64,000 nucleotides of DNA, taken from NCBI RefSeq assembly GCF_014288055.1, contig NZ_JACOPK010000007.1, positions 98,462-162,461 on the forward strand. Reading direction: 5' to 3'. This document shows, in pieces, positions 16,609 through 24,651 of the stretch. A model generated the notes under the pieces. It was given only the letters and a program-made list of their open reading frames with translations. It did not search any database and was not told where the DNA came from. Position numbers and translations under genes: made by a program. Position 1 is the stretch's first letter, and each line of letters opens with the position of its first letter. Origin of the DNA: Agathobaculum hominis. GTDB taxonomy: Bacteria > Bacillota > Clostridia > Oscillospirales > Butyricicoccaceae.

Positions 16609-17952
16609 TTAGCAAACGCCCTGTGCGAGCATAGCGTCAGCGATCTTCTCGAAGCCGCCGATGTTAGCGCCCATAACCAGGTTGTCCTTGTGGCCGTACT
16701 TCTCAGCTGCGGTGATGCAGGTGTGGAAGATGTTGACCATGATGTCGTGCAGACGCTGGTCAACCTCCTCGAAGGTCCAGCTCAGACGCAGGGAGTTCTG
16801 GCTCATTTCCAGACCAGAGGTAGCTACGCCGCCTGCGTTAGCAGCCTTTGCCGGGCCGAAGAATACGCCGGCTGCCTGGAATGCTGCAACAGCCTCCGGA
16901 GTAGACGGCATGTTGGCGCCCTCAGCTACAAACTTGCAGCCGTTGGCGATCAGAGCCTTCGCGTTCTCCTCGTTCAGCTCGTTCTGGGTTGCACACGGCA
17001 GAGCGATGTCGCACTTGGTGCCCCACGGACGCTGGCCCTCGGTGTAAACGCTGCCCGGTACGCGCTCAGCGTACTCCTTGATGCGGCCGCGCTTTACTTC
17101 CTTGATGTCCTTGACAACATCGAGGTTGATGCCGTTCGGATCGTAGATGAAGCCGTTGGAGTCGGACATGGTAACGACCTTGGCGCCCAGCTGGGTAGCC
17201 TTCTGGCAGGCATAGATCGCAACGTTGCCGGAACCGGAGATTGCAACGGTCTTGCCCTCGAAGGAAGTACCCTTGTATGCGAGCATTTCCTTCATGTAGT
17301 AGCACAGGCCGTAGCCGGTAGCCTCGGTACGAGCCAGAGAACCGCCGTAGGACAGGCCCTTGCCGGTCAGAACGCCGGTGTACTCGTTGCGCAGGCGCTT
17401 ATACTGGCCGAACATAAAGCCGATCTCACGGCCGCCTACACCGATGTCACCAGCCGGAACGTCGGTGAACTGACCGATGTGCTTGCACAGCTCGGTCATG
17501 AAGGACTGGCAGAAACGCATGATCTCAGCATCGGACTTGCCCTTCGGGTCGAAGTCGGAGCCGCCCTTGCCGCCGCCCATCGGGAGGGTGGTCAGGCTGT
17601 TCTTGAAGCACTGCTCGAAGCCGAGGAACTTGATAACAGAAGCGTTAACAGAGGGATGCAGACGCAGGCCGCCCTTGTAGGGGCCGATCGCGGAGTTGAA
17701 CTGAACGCGGAAGCCGCGGTTTACGCGAACCTTGCCCTCATCGTCAACCCACGGAACACGGAACATGAACATGCGCTCCGGCTCTACGATGCGCTCCATG
17801 ATGCCGTTCTTCTCCAGCTCGGGGCGAGCTTCTACGACCGGCTCCAGGCTCTCGAGGACTTCATAAACTGCCTGCTGAAACTCAGGCTCGTTCGGGTTGC
17901 GTTTTTCGACAGTCTCGTAAACGCTCTTCAGATAGGAATTGGTAAGTGCCAT
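16609..17952 (-). CDS. gdhA: NADP-type glutamate dehydrogenase
   Basis: A 447-residue hexameric glutamate dehydrogenase linking 2-oxoglutarate and ammonia to glutamate. Visible are the substrate loop KGGLRLHPSVN, the catalytic Lys region MGGGKGGSDFDPKGKSD, and the dinucleotide fold SGSGNVAIYACQKA. I start at the ATG 17950-17952, which follows AAGGAGG; the frame to 17994 adds 14 residues absent from the family. Codon choice is strongly biased as in highly expressed genes. It stands alone with its own promoter, an operator-like palindrome and strong terminators. Confidence 0.96.
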   Translation of the reverse strand: MALTNSYLKSVYETVEKRNPNEPEFQQAVYEVLESLEPVVEARPELEKNGIMERIVEPERMFMFRVPWVDDEGKVRVNRGFRVQFNSAIGPYKGGLRLHPSVNASVIKFLGFEQCFKNSLTTLPMGGGKGGSDFDPKGKSDAEIMRFCQSFMTELCKHIGQFTDVPAGDIGVGGREIGFMFGQYKRLRNEYTGVLTGKGLSYGGSLARTEATGYGLCYYMKEMLAYKGTSFEGKTVAISGSGNVAIYACQKATQLGAKVVTMSDSNGFIYDPNGINLDVVKDIKEVKRGRIKEYAERVPGSVYTEGQRPWGTKCDIALPCATQNELNEENAKALIANGCKFVAEGANMPSTPEAVAAFQAAGVFFGPAKAANAGGVATSGLEMSQNSLRLSWTFEEVDQRLHDIMVNIFHTCITAAEKYGHKDNLVMGANIGGFEKIADAMLAQGVC

Positions 17953-18020
17953 TTTGGTTTTCCTCCTTGCATTTCTGCCGCAGTGCCTTTTCATATTATA
18001 GGAAAAGTGTTGGATAACTT

Positions 18021-18040
18021 ACATACATGCGGTAGTATGT
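18021..18040 (-). promoter_or_regulatory. Operator-like palindrome at the gdhA start site
   Basis: ACATAC-N8-GTATGT inverted repeat lies 5 bases downstream of the -10 box, covering the predicted transcription start. Confidence 0.5.
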
Positions 18041-18044
18041 TTAT

Positions 18045-18073
18045 AGTATATAATATTCCTCGGAAAAGTGCAA
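18045..18073 (-). promoter_or_regulatory. Promoter of gdhA
   Basis: TTGCAC (18068-18073) and TATACT (18045-18050) on the minus strand, spacer 17. Confidence 0.7.
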
Positions 18074-18244
18074 TAATTTAGCAGGTTAAAATTATACATT
18101 TTTTTCATGGAAAAACAGGTCCGGAATTGGTGGTTTTCCTCATAAAATGAAGTCTGGCTTTTCTCGACTTGCAAAATGGCGGTATTTCAGTGAATATCTG
18201 GCAGCCGCTCCTGTCCGCAGCGCCAATATATAAAGGTATGCTGC

Positions 18245-18274
18245 TTGCTGTTTTCCCTGCTATGGTGATATAAT
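18245..18274 (+). promoter_or_regulatory. Promoter of the HD-domain gene
   Basis: TTGCTG (18245-18250) and TATAAT (18269-18274), spacer 18. The 170 bases between this and the gdhA promoter hold no gene I can support. Confidence 0.6.
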
Positions 18275-18299
18275 CTTTTCAAAAAAGGAGGCTCTTTTT

Positions 18300-18806
18300 A
18301 TGATAAATATTTCCGCGCTTGCCGCCGCAGCCGCCCACTACGATGCCGGAGACCCGCGCCGTGTACAGCATTTCATCAAGGTCTACGGCTACTGCCGCCT
18401 TCTCGGGCTGAGTGAGGGGCTGGATACACACACGCAGAATATGCTCGAGGCCGCGGCGCTGCTGCACGACATCGGTATCCATGAAGCCGAGCGCCGCCAC
18501 GGCTCGTCCGCCGGTCCGTATCAGGAGCAGGAGGGGCCTGCGGTCGCCTGTCCGCTGCTCTCTGCGGCAGGCGCAGACGAAAGCGAGATCGAACGCATCT
18601 GCTGGCTGATCGCCCATCATCACAGCTGTCAGGCCGGCGAGAACACCGATTTCCGCATTCTGCTCGAGGCGGATTTTCTCGTCAACGCGGACGAGGACAG
18701 TCTGCCGCGCGAAAGCATTGCCTCCGCGCGCGAGCGTCTGTTCCGGACGGACAGCGGCAAAAAGCTGCTCGATGATATTTTTCTCTCAGAGCCATACATT
18801 ATATAA
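18300..18806 (+). CDS. HD-domain phosphohydrolase
   Basis: A 168-residue metal-dependent phosphohydrolase of the HD superfamily. The HD motif is in AALLHDIGIHEAE (about residues 54-66), with an upstream His in VQHFIKVYGY and a downstream HHH in LIAHHHSC. This short form resembles the stand-alone HD proteins that act on nucleotides, but the substrate is not deducible. AAGGAGG precedes the ATG. It is monocistronic. Confidence 0.85.
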   Translation: MINISALAAAAAHYDAGDPRRVQHFIKVYGYCRLLGLSEGLDTHTQNMLEAAALLHDIGIHEAERRHGSSAGPYQEQEGPAVACPLLSAAGADESEIERICWLIAHHHSCQAGENTDFRILLEADFLVNADEDSLPRESIASARERLFRTDSGKKLLDDIFLSEPYII

Positions 18807-18812
18807 AGACAG

Positions 18813-18845
18813 AAAGAGCGCGGACACAATGTTCGCGCTCTTTGC
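18813..18845. terminator. Terminator between the HD gene and but
   Basis: AAAGAGCGCG/CGCGCTCTTT arms between convergent genes, T-rich on both strands. Confidence 0.8.
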
Positions 18846-18859
18846 GTATCTCTCTGGAA

Positions 18860-20200
18860 TTATCGCTTGTTGGAGCGTCTCCACAGACGCATCTTCTCTG
18901 CGTCCTTGATCAGCTGTTCGCGGAAATCCGGGTGCGCAACCGAAATCAGCGCTTCCGCACGCTGCCATGCAGTCAGGCCCTTGAGGTTGACCTTGCCGTA
19001 CTCGGTTACGAACCAGTGTGCGCACGGACGGGCGTCGGTGACAACCGAACCGGTCTCAAGCGTCGGGCGAATGCGGCTTTCGAGCGTGCCGTCCTTCTTC
19101 TTGAAGGTGGACGAGCAGCAGATGAAGCTCTTGCCGCCCTTGGACAGGTATGCGCCGAGCACGAAGTCGAGCTGGCCGCCTGCACCGGAGATCTGCTTGA
19201 TGCCTGCGGACTCCGCATTCATCTGACCGAACAGGTCAACGTCAACGATGTTGTTGATCGAAATGAAGTTGTCGATCTGCGCGATGGTGCGCGCATCGTT
19301 GGTGTAGGAAACCGGAGCGGACATGCACTCGGGGTTGTTGTTCACATAATCATACAGCTTCTGGGTGCCTGCGCCGAACGCGAACACCTGCTTGCCGGTG
19401 TCGATGGCCTTTTTCGAGCCGTTGATCTTGCCCGCCTTTGCGATGTCAACAAAAGCGTCAACGTACATCTCGGTGTGGACGCCGAGATCCTTGAGGTCGG
19501 ACTCTGCGATCATCGCGCCGACGGTGTTCGGCATGCCGCCGATACCCAGCTGGAGGCACGCACCGTTCGGGATCTCCTCAACGATCAGCTTTGCGACCGC
19601 TTCATCGACTGCGGTCGGTGCAGCGCCGCCGCCCATCTGCGGCATGGGCTCATCATTCTCGACGATCATATCGACCTCGGAAACATGGATCGCTTCCTCA
19701 TACAGGCCGAGGCAGCGCGGCATATACTTGTTGACCTCGACGATAACAACATCGGAAGCCTCGCAGACTGCCTTGAGGTGGGACGCCTGCGGACCGAAGC
19801 TGAACCAGCCCTGCGCATCCATCGGAGCGACCTGGATCATGGTAACGTTGATGCGGCCGACGTTCTCACGGTACCAGCGCGGCAGCTCGGAGTAGCGCAG
19901 CGCGGAGTAGAAGCCGAAGCCCTCCATGCAGGCCTTGCGCTCGATGCCCGACATATGCCAGGAGTTCCAGGTCAGCTTGTCTGCAACATCCGGCACATCG
20001 AAAATCGCCGGCCGACGCATGAGCACGCCGCCGCGGAAGTTTACGTTCTCCAGCTCGTCCATGCGTGCGGCGAGCGCCTTGTCGAGCGCGTTCGGCGTGC
20101 CGGTGCACCAGCCGTAATCGACCCAGTCTCCGCTCTTGACGACCTTGACGGCCTCCTCGGGCGTCGTCAGCTTGCTTTTATAAAGTGCTGCGAAATCCAT
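18860..20200 (-). CDS. but: Butyryl-CoA:acetate CoA-transferase (But/4-hydroxybutyrate CoA-transferase family)
   Basis: A 446-residue family I CoA-transferase. The stretch from GGMPNTVGAMIAESDLKD to HTEMYVDAFVDIAKAGK, containing the catalytic Glu, and the ends (WVDYGWCTGTPNALD, LWRRSN) match the But enzymes of gut butyrate producers as I know them. The enzyme swaps CoA from butyryl-CoA to acetate, releasing butyrate and regenerating acetyl-CoA. The related 4-hydroxybutyrate CoA-transferases (AbfT/Cat2) share this fold, so activity with 4-hydroxybutyrate is possible given the neighbouring abfD. SD TCAGGAGG precedes the ATG; the promoter at 20271-20299 is near consensus. Divergent from the amino-acid ABC operon. 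Confidence 0.92.
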   Translation of the reverse strand: MDFAALYKSKLTTPEEAVKVVKSGDWVDYGWCTGTPNALDKALAARMDELENVNFRGGVLMRRPAIFDVPDVADKLTWNSWHMSGIERKACMEGFGFYSALRYSELPRWYRENVGRINVTMIQVAPMDAQGWFSFGPQASHLKAVCEASDVVIVEVNKYMPRCLGLYEEAIHVSEVDMIVENDEPMPQMGGGAAPTAVDEAVAKLIVEEIPNGACLQLGIGGMPNTVGAMIAESDLKDLGVHTEMYVDAFVDIAKAGKINGSKKAIDTGKQVFAFGAGTQKLYDYVNNNPECMSAPVSYTNDARTIAQIDNFISINNIVDVDLFGQMNAESAGIKQISGAGGQLDFVLGAYLSKGGKSFICCSSTFKKKDGTLESRIRPTLETGSVVTDARPCAHWFVTEYGKVNLKGLTAWQRAEALISVAHPDFREQLIKDAEKMRLWRRSNKR

Positions 20201-20270
20201 TGATATGACCTCCTGATGCGGAGCGTGTTTTCGTTTCGCGCTCCTTGTTTATTCTTTAACAATCGCATAC

Positions 20271-20299
20271 ATTATACTATATTCCTCTGTTTCGGTCAA
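20271..20299 (-). promoter_or_regulatory. Promoter of but
   Basis: TTGACC (20294-20299) and TATAAT (20271-20276) on the minus strand with a 17-base spacer. Confidence 0.8.
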
Positions 20300-20430
20300 G
20301 CAATCCCGGACAATATACCCATCATTTCACCAGAACAGTCCTGTTTTGCCACCGTATCGGTTAAAATATGCACATCACTCCTCCCCTGACGTTTTTTCTG
20401 CGCCGTAAAAAAATTTTTTCATTTCCCCTC

Positions 20431-20458
20431 TTGATTTATCACAGTAAAGTGTTATAAT
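20431..20458 (+). promoter_or_regulatory. Promoter of the amino-acid ABC operon
   Basis: TTGATT (20431-20436) and TATAAT (20453-20458), spacer 16. The region from 20300 to here, between the divergent promoters, shows nothing else I can name. Confidence 0.75.
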
Positions 20459-20498
20459 AGTAAACAAGCTAACCACTGAATTTTAGGAGGATATCCCT

Positions 20499-21362
20499 AT
20501 GAAAACCAAGAGACTGCTCGCGCTGCTCTCCGCAGGCGCACTGAGTGTATCCATGCTCGCCGGCTGCGGCTCCACCGCGAAGACCGACGACACCGCTTCT
20601 GGCAGCGCTGCCGCTGATACGTCCGCTTCCGCAGACAGCGATCTGGAATACGTCAAGAGCCAGGGCAAGCTGGTCGTCGGCATCACCGATTTCGCGCCGA
20701 TGGATTATAAGGAAGACGGCTCGGACGAGTGGATCGGCTTTGACGCCGACATGGCAAAGGCTTTTGCCGAGAGCATCGGCGTTGAGGCTGAGTTTCTTGA
20801 GATCAACTGGAACAACAAGGTCATGGAGCTTGACGGCAAGGGCGTTGACGCTGTATGGAACGGCATGACGCTGACCGACGAGGTCAAGACCTCGATGAAC
20901 TGCTCCAGCCCGTATGCGACCAACGCACAGGTCGTTGTCGTTCCGTCCGATAAGGCGGACGCTGCCAAGGATCTGGACGGCGTTAAGGGGCTGTCCTTCG
21001 CAGTTGAGGCTGGTTCCGCAGGCGCTGCTGCCGCTGATGCGCTCGGTCTGACCGCTACCGAGGTACAGTCTCAGGCAGATGCCCTGATGGAAGTTGCTGC
21101 CGGCACCTCTGATGCCTGCGTTATCGACCTGCTGATGGCCGGCGCGATGATCGGCGAGGGCACCAGCTACCCGAACCTCGTTTACACGCTCGACCTCAAC
21201 GAAGCAAACGGCGACGAGCCGGAAAACTACGTTGTCGGCTTCCGCAAGGACTCCGATCTGACCGCTGCATTCAACGATTTCTACAAGTCCGCTTACGAGG
21301 ACGGCACGGTTGAAAAGCTCGCAGAGAAGTACGGCGTACAGGAAGCTATCGTCGCTCCGTAA
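20499..21362 (+). CDS. Polar amino-acid ABC transporter substrate-binding lipoprotein
   Basis: A 287-residue extracellular binding protein. It starts with a lipoprotein signal peptide whose lipobox LAGC places the lipid-anchored Cys at residue 24, then a low-complexity linker, then the bacterial extracellular solute-binding family 3 fold (LVVGITDFAPMDYKE, WIGFDADMAKAFAE). The family binds glutamine, histidine, cystine or related amino acids. AGGAGG precedes the ATG. It is the first gene of a three-gene importer. Confidence 0.93.
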   Translation: MKTKRLLALLSAGALSVSMLAGCGSTAKTDDTASGSAAADTSASADSDLEYVKSQGKLVVGITDFAPMDYKEDGSDEWIGFDADMAKAFAESIGVEAEFLEINWNNKVMELDGKGVDAVWNGMTLTDEVKTSMNCSSPYATNAQVVVVPSDKADAAKDLDGVKGLSFAVEAGSAGAAAADALGLTATEVQSQADALMEVAAGTSDACVIDLLMAGAMIGEGTSYPNLVYTLDLNEANGDEPENYVVGFRKDSDLTAAFNDFYKSAYEDGTVEKLAEKYGVQEAIVAP

Positions 21363-21387
21363 TCCTGCAACTAAATAAAAAATCAGC

Positions 21388-21424
21388 GCAAGGCAGAGGG
21401 CATCAATTCGTCTTCTGCCTTTGC
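21388..21424 (+). terminator. Leaky intercistronic hairpin
   Basis: GCAAGGCAGA pairs with TCTGCCTTTGC with one bulged base between the binding-protein and permease genes; no proper T-run. Such a structure usually lets the binding-protein mRNA accumulate over the rest of the operon. Confidence 0.55.
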
Positions 21425-21454
21425 ATTCAGAGAGGATAAAGAGAAGAACCAACC

Positions 21455-22093
21455 ATGTTTGCTAACGTAACCCTAAGCCTGATGGGCGGCTTCGTTACCA
21501 CGATACAGCTTTTCTGTCTGACGCTCGTGTTCGCGCTGCCGCTCGGACTCATCATCAGCTTCGGCTCGATGAGCCGCTTCACGCCGCTGCGCGCCCTCGT
21601 CAAGACCGTCGTCTGGGCGGTACGCGGCACGCCGCTCATGCTCCAGATCATCGTCATCTTTTACGGCCCCGCGCTGCTGTGGGGCATGCAGGCGCCGCGC
21701 TTCGGCGCCGCTCTGCTGTCGTTCGTCATCAACTACGCCTGCTATTTCTCCGAGATTTTCCGCGGCGGCATTCAGGCCATCCCGAACGGTCAGTATGAGG
21801 CCGGTCAGGTGCTCGGCATGACCAAGACACAGATCTTCTTCAAGATCACACTGCTTCAGGTCATCAAGCGCATCATCCCGCCGATGGGCAACGAGTTTAT
21901 CAACCTCGTCAAGGATACCGCGCTCGCGCGCACCATCGCGGTCTATGAGGTGCTGTGGATGGGCGAAAAGTTCATCAAGAGCAAGGGCATCATCTGGCCT
22001 CTGTTCTACACCGCGGTCTTTTACCTCGTATTCAACGGCCTTCTCACCCTGCTGTTCGGCTGGATTGAGAAGAAAATGGACTATTTTAAGTAA
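21455..22093 (+). CDS. Polar amino-acid ABC transporter permease
   Basis: A 212-residue HisM/GlnP-type permease with about five membrane helices and the EAA loop seen as GQYEAGQVLGMTKTQIFFKI followed by proline and the LVKDTALA segment. It forms the membrane channel of the importer. AGAGGATAAAGAG upstream supplies the ribosome site. The ATPase gene follows after 12 bases. Confidence 0.94.
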   Translation: MFANVTLSLMGGFVTTIQLFCLTLVFALPLGLIISFGSMSRFTPLRALVKTVVWAVRGTPLMLQIIVIFYGPALLWGMQAPRFGAALLSFVINYACYFSEIFRGGIQAIPNGQYEAGQVLGMTKTQIFFKITLLQVIKRIIPPMGNEFINLVKDTALARTIAVYEVLWMGEKFIKSKGIIWPLFYTAVFYLVFNGLLTLLFGWIEKKMDYFK

Positions 22094-22105
22094 GGAGGCG
22101 CCGAA

Positions 22106-22894
22106 ATGCCTATTCTTGAGGTCAAGAACCTGTATAAAAACTTTGGCTCGACCAAGGTTCTGAAGGATATCAGTTTTTCGCTCGAGCGCGGCAAGGCGCT
22201 CGCCATCATCGGCTCGTCCGGTTCGGGCAAAACGACACTCCTGCGCTGTCTGAACTTTCTCGAAACGCCGAACGAGGGCCAGATCATCGTAAACGGCGAG
22301 CCGCTGTTCGACGCGGCAGATCATGCCGCCAAGAGCGACGCTGAAATCCGCCGCAGCCGTCTGCACTTCGGCATGGTTTTTCAGTCCTTCAACCTGTTCC
22401 CGCAGTACACCGCACTCGAAAACGTCATGCTCGCTCCCCTGCTGCTCGCAAAGGAGCAGCCCGACTATAAGAAGAACAAGCGCGAGATTCACGAGCAGAT
22501 CGAGCACCGTGCGATTGACTTGCTTACCCGGATGAGCCTCGAGGGCCGCATGAGCCATTATCCGCACCAGCTCTCCGGCGGCCAGCAGCAGCGCGTCGCC
22601 ATCGCGCGTGCGCTCGCCATGACGCCCGACATCCTGTGCTTTGACGAGCCGACCTCGGCGCTCGACCCCGAGCTGACCGGCGAGGTCCTGCGCGTCATCC
22701 GCTCGCTCGCCGACCAGCACACCACCATGATCATCGTTACTCATGAAATGGAGTTCGCGCGCGACGTCGCCGATCACGTTATCTTCATGGACGGCGGCAC
22801 GATCGCGGAGGAAGGCAGCCCTCAGGATGTGTTCGGAAACCCGAAAAACGAACGAACCCGCGCCTTTCTCTCGCGTTATTCCGCCAATTCATAA
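22106..22894 (+). CDS. Polar amino-acid ABC transporter ATP-binding protein
   Basis: A 262-residue GlnQ/HisP-type ATPase with Walker A GSSGSGKTT, Q-loop FQSFNLFPQ, signature LSGGQQQR, Walker B ILCFDEPTS and the H-loop IIVTHEM. It powers uptake through the permease encoded upstream. AAGGAGG precedes the start. Confidence 0.96.
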   Translation: MPILEVKNLYKNFGSTKVLKDISFSLERGKALAIIGSSGSGKTTLLRCLNFLETPNEGQIIVNGEPLFDAADHAAKSDAEIRRSRLHFGMVFQSFNLFPQYTALENVMLAPLLLAKEQPDYKKNKREIHEQIEHRAIDLLTRMSLEGRMSHYPHQLSGGQQQRVAIARALAMTPDILCFDEPTSALDPELTGEVLRVIRSLADQHTTMIIVTHEMEFARDVADHVIFMDGGTIAEEGSPQDVFGNPKNERTRAFLSRYSANS

Positions 22895-23034
22895 AAATTT
22901 TTACATTTTTTCGCTCCGCTCTTTTCCTGAAAAACATTCCCATGTGAACGCGCACGCACAGTAAAATGCAGCGAATTCACCAAAGAAACGGAAATACTTG
23001 CAAAAACTTTTCGGTAATATTCACTATTACCCCA

Positions 23035-23063
23035 TTTACAAATGCGAAAAAATACGATAAAAT
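23035..23063 (+). promoter_or_regulatory. Distal promoter P1 of the 4-hydroxybutyrate dehydrogenase gene
   Basis: TTTACA (23035-23040) and TAAAAT (23058-23063), 17-base spacer. It abuts the palindrome at 23064-23088. Confidence 0.5.
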
Positions 23064-23088
23064 AGTCCCGTACTAATAATACGGGACT
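23064..23088 (+). promoter_or_regulatory. Palindrome: terminator for upstream transcripts and/or operator of P1
   Basis: Nine-base arms AGTCCCGTA and TACGGGACT around seven bases, followed by a T-rich stretch. It begins at the base after the P1 -10 box. A transcript from P1 would start inside the left arm and could not form the hairpin, whereas read-through from the ABC operon could. Confidence 0.5.
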
Positions 23089-23151
23089 TTGTCTTGCTTT
23101 TTTGTACAAGTTGGCGTGGTTAAATTTTGATGATTTTTTTGTGTGTTTGTG

Positions 23152-23180
23152 TTGAAGTTCTGGCGCAAATTTGCTACAAT
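23152..23180 (+). promoter_or_regulatory. Proximal promoter P2 of the 4-hydroxybutyrate dehydrogenase gene
   Basis: TTGAAG (23152-23157) and TACAAT (23175-23180), spacer 17, about 120 bases before the start codon. The other bases between 22895 and 23302 are AT-rich and hold no gene. Confidence 0.6.
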
Positions 23181-23302
23181 AATACTGTACAGGAGCAGGG
23201 CTCCCGATACGGCGAGGCACAGAGCAGTATATGCCCCGCATTGACTTATGATAAAAAGCCCGCATGGCCTTTTATAAAATTTTTGATTGGAGATGTTCAA
23301 CT

Positions 23303-24484
23303 ATGGCTATGGATGCTTTCAGCGCGTCCCTGATGAAGGACAAGAGAGAGATCGTCATCGCCCCGACTATTTACAAGTTTGATACTTTCGATGCATTTGC
23401 AGAGGAGTTCCAGCTTGGCGAGCGCGACGTCGTTCTGACCAACGAGTTCATTTACAAGCCGTTCATGGAGAAGCTCGGTCTGAAGAGCAACTTCGTATTC
23501 CAGGAGAAGTTCGGCGCAGGCGAGCCGTCTGAGGCTATGATCGAGACCATGTACGAAGCAATTCCGTACGACTCCTACGACCGCGTAATCGCAGTAGGCG
23601 GCGGCGCAATCATGGACCTTTGCAAGCTGCTCGGCTGCAAGCGCCCGTCCTCCGTACATGAGCTGTACTTCAAGCGCGAGCCTGTTGTACACGAGAAGGA
23701 AGTTATCGCTATCCCGACCACCTGCGGCACCGGTTCCGAGGTCACCAACATTTCCGTTGCTATCGTCAAGGACGAGAAGGACGGCAAGCTGACCGGCGGC
23801 GACACCAAGCTGGGTCTGGTTTCCGACGACATCATCCCGAACAAGGTCTGCCTGGTTCCGGATCTGCTCAAGACTCTGCCGTACAAGCCGTTCGCAGCAT
23901 CCGCTATCGATGCTCTGATCCACGCTACCGAGTCCTTCCTCTCTCCGCATCGCAAGACCGTTACCTCTGAGATGTTCTCCGTAAAGGCTATGGAGATGAT
24001 CCTCGAGGGCTTCCGCCGCATCGCTCTGGAAGGCCCGGACGCTCGCATCGATTACCTCGGCGAGTTCGTTCACGCTTCCCTGTTCGCAGGCATTGCCTTC
24101 CTGAAGGCTGGCTGCGCTACCGTACACGGCATGTCCTTCCCGCTCGGCGGCACCTATCACGTTCCGCACGGCGAGTCCAACTACGCTCTGTTCGGCAAGA
24201 TCCTCGAGATGTACGACGAGTACGAGCCGGCTGGCGAGCTGGGCAAGTTCAAGGAGATCGTTGCTCGCTGCCTGGGCTGCTCCAAGGACGACGCTCTGCG
24301 CACCCTGAACGTAACCCTCGAGAAGGTTCTGCCGCTCAAGCCGCTGCATGAGTACGGCTTCAAGGAAGAGGATGTCAAGGCATTCGCTCTGTCCGTTGAT
24401 GCTAACCAGCAGCGTCTGATCACCAACTCCTACCGTCCGTGGAGCATCGAGCTCAGCGAGCGCGTTTACAAGGAGTGCTTCTAA
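23303..24484 (+). CDS. 4hbD: 4-hydroxybutyrate dehydrogenase (iron-type alcohol dehydrogenase)
   Basis: A 393-residue group III (iron-containing) alcohol dehydrogenase. The nucleotide-binding GGGAIMDLCKLLG, the TTCGTGSEVTN motif and metal-site residues in DALIHATESFLS, HGMSF and HVPHGESN are all present. Overall sequence fits 4-hydroxybutyrate dehydrogenases, which reduce succinate semialdehyde to 4-hydroxybutyrate with NADH. I start at the ATG 23303, 9 bases after GGAGA; the frame opens earlier at 23264 without a site. The next gene, abfD, uses the CoA ester of this product, supporting the call. Codon use is highly biased, suggesting strong expression. Confidence 0.9.
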   Translation: MAMDAFSASLMKDKREIVIAPTIYKFDTFDAFAEEFQLGERDVVLTNEFIYKPFMEKLGLKSNFVFQEKFGAGEPSEAMIETMYEAIPYDSYDRVIAVGGGAIMDLCKLLGCKRPSSVHELYFKREPVVHEKEVIAIPTTCGTGSEVTNISVAIVKDEKDGKLTGGDTKLGLVSDDIIPNKVCLVPDLLKTLPYKPFAASAIDALIHATESFLSPHRKTVTSEMFSVKAMEMILEGFRRIALEGPDARIDYLGEFVHASLFAGIAFLKAGCATVHGMSFPLGGTYHVPHGESNYALFGKILEMYDEYEPAGELGKFKEIVARCLGCSKDDALRTLNVTLEKVLPLKPLHEYGFKEEDVKAFALSVDANQQRLITNSYRPWSIELSERVYKECF

Positions 24485-24523
24485 GCGAAAGCTTAAAGGC
24501 GTAATAAGCGAACTAAACGTCTG

Positions 24524-24566
24524 ATAGGGCGGGGAGCCCCGCCTCCCTGCCCTATTTTCGTTTTTT
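24524..24566 (+). terminator. Terminator after 4-hydroxybutyrate dehydrogenase
   Basis: ATAGGGC/GCCCTAT arms with a nested GGCGGGG/CCCCGCC stem and T-rich tail. Confidence 0.75.
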
Positions 24567-24651
24567 CGGCCTGTTTTCACAGGCTGCGTTCCTGTCCGGT
24601 GCGTCCATAGCGGCTGCACCGAAAACCAAAAAAGAAAGGATACCAAACGCT

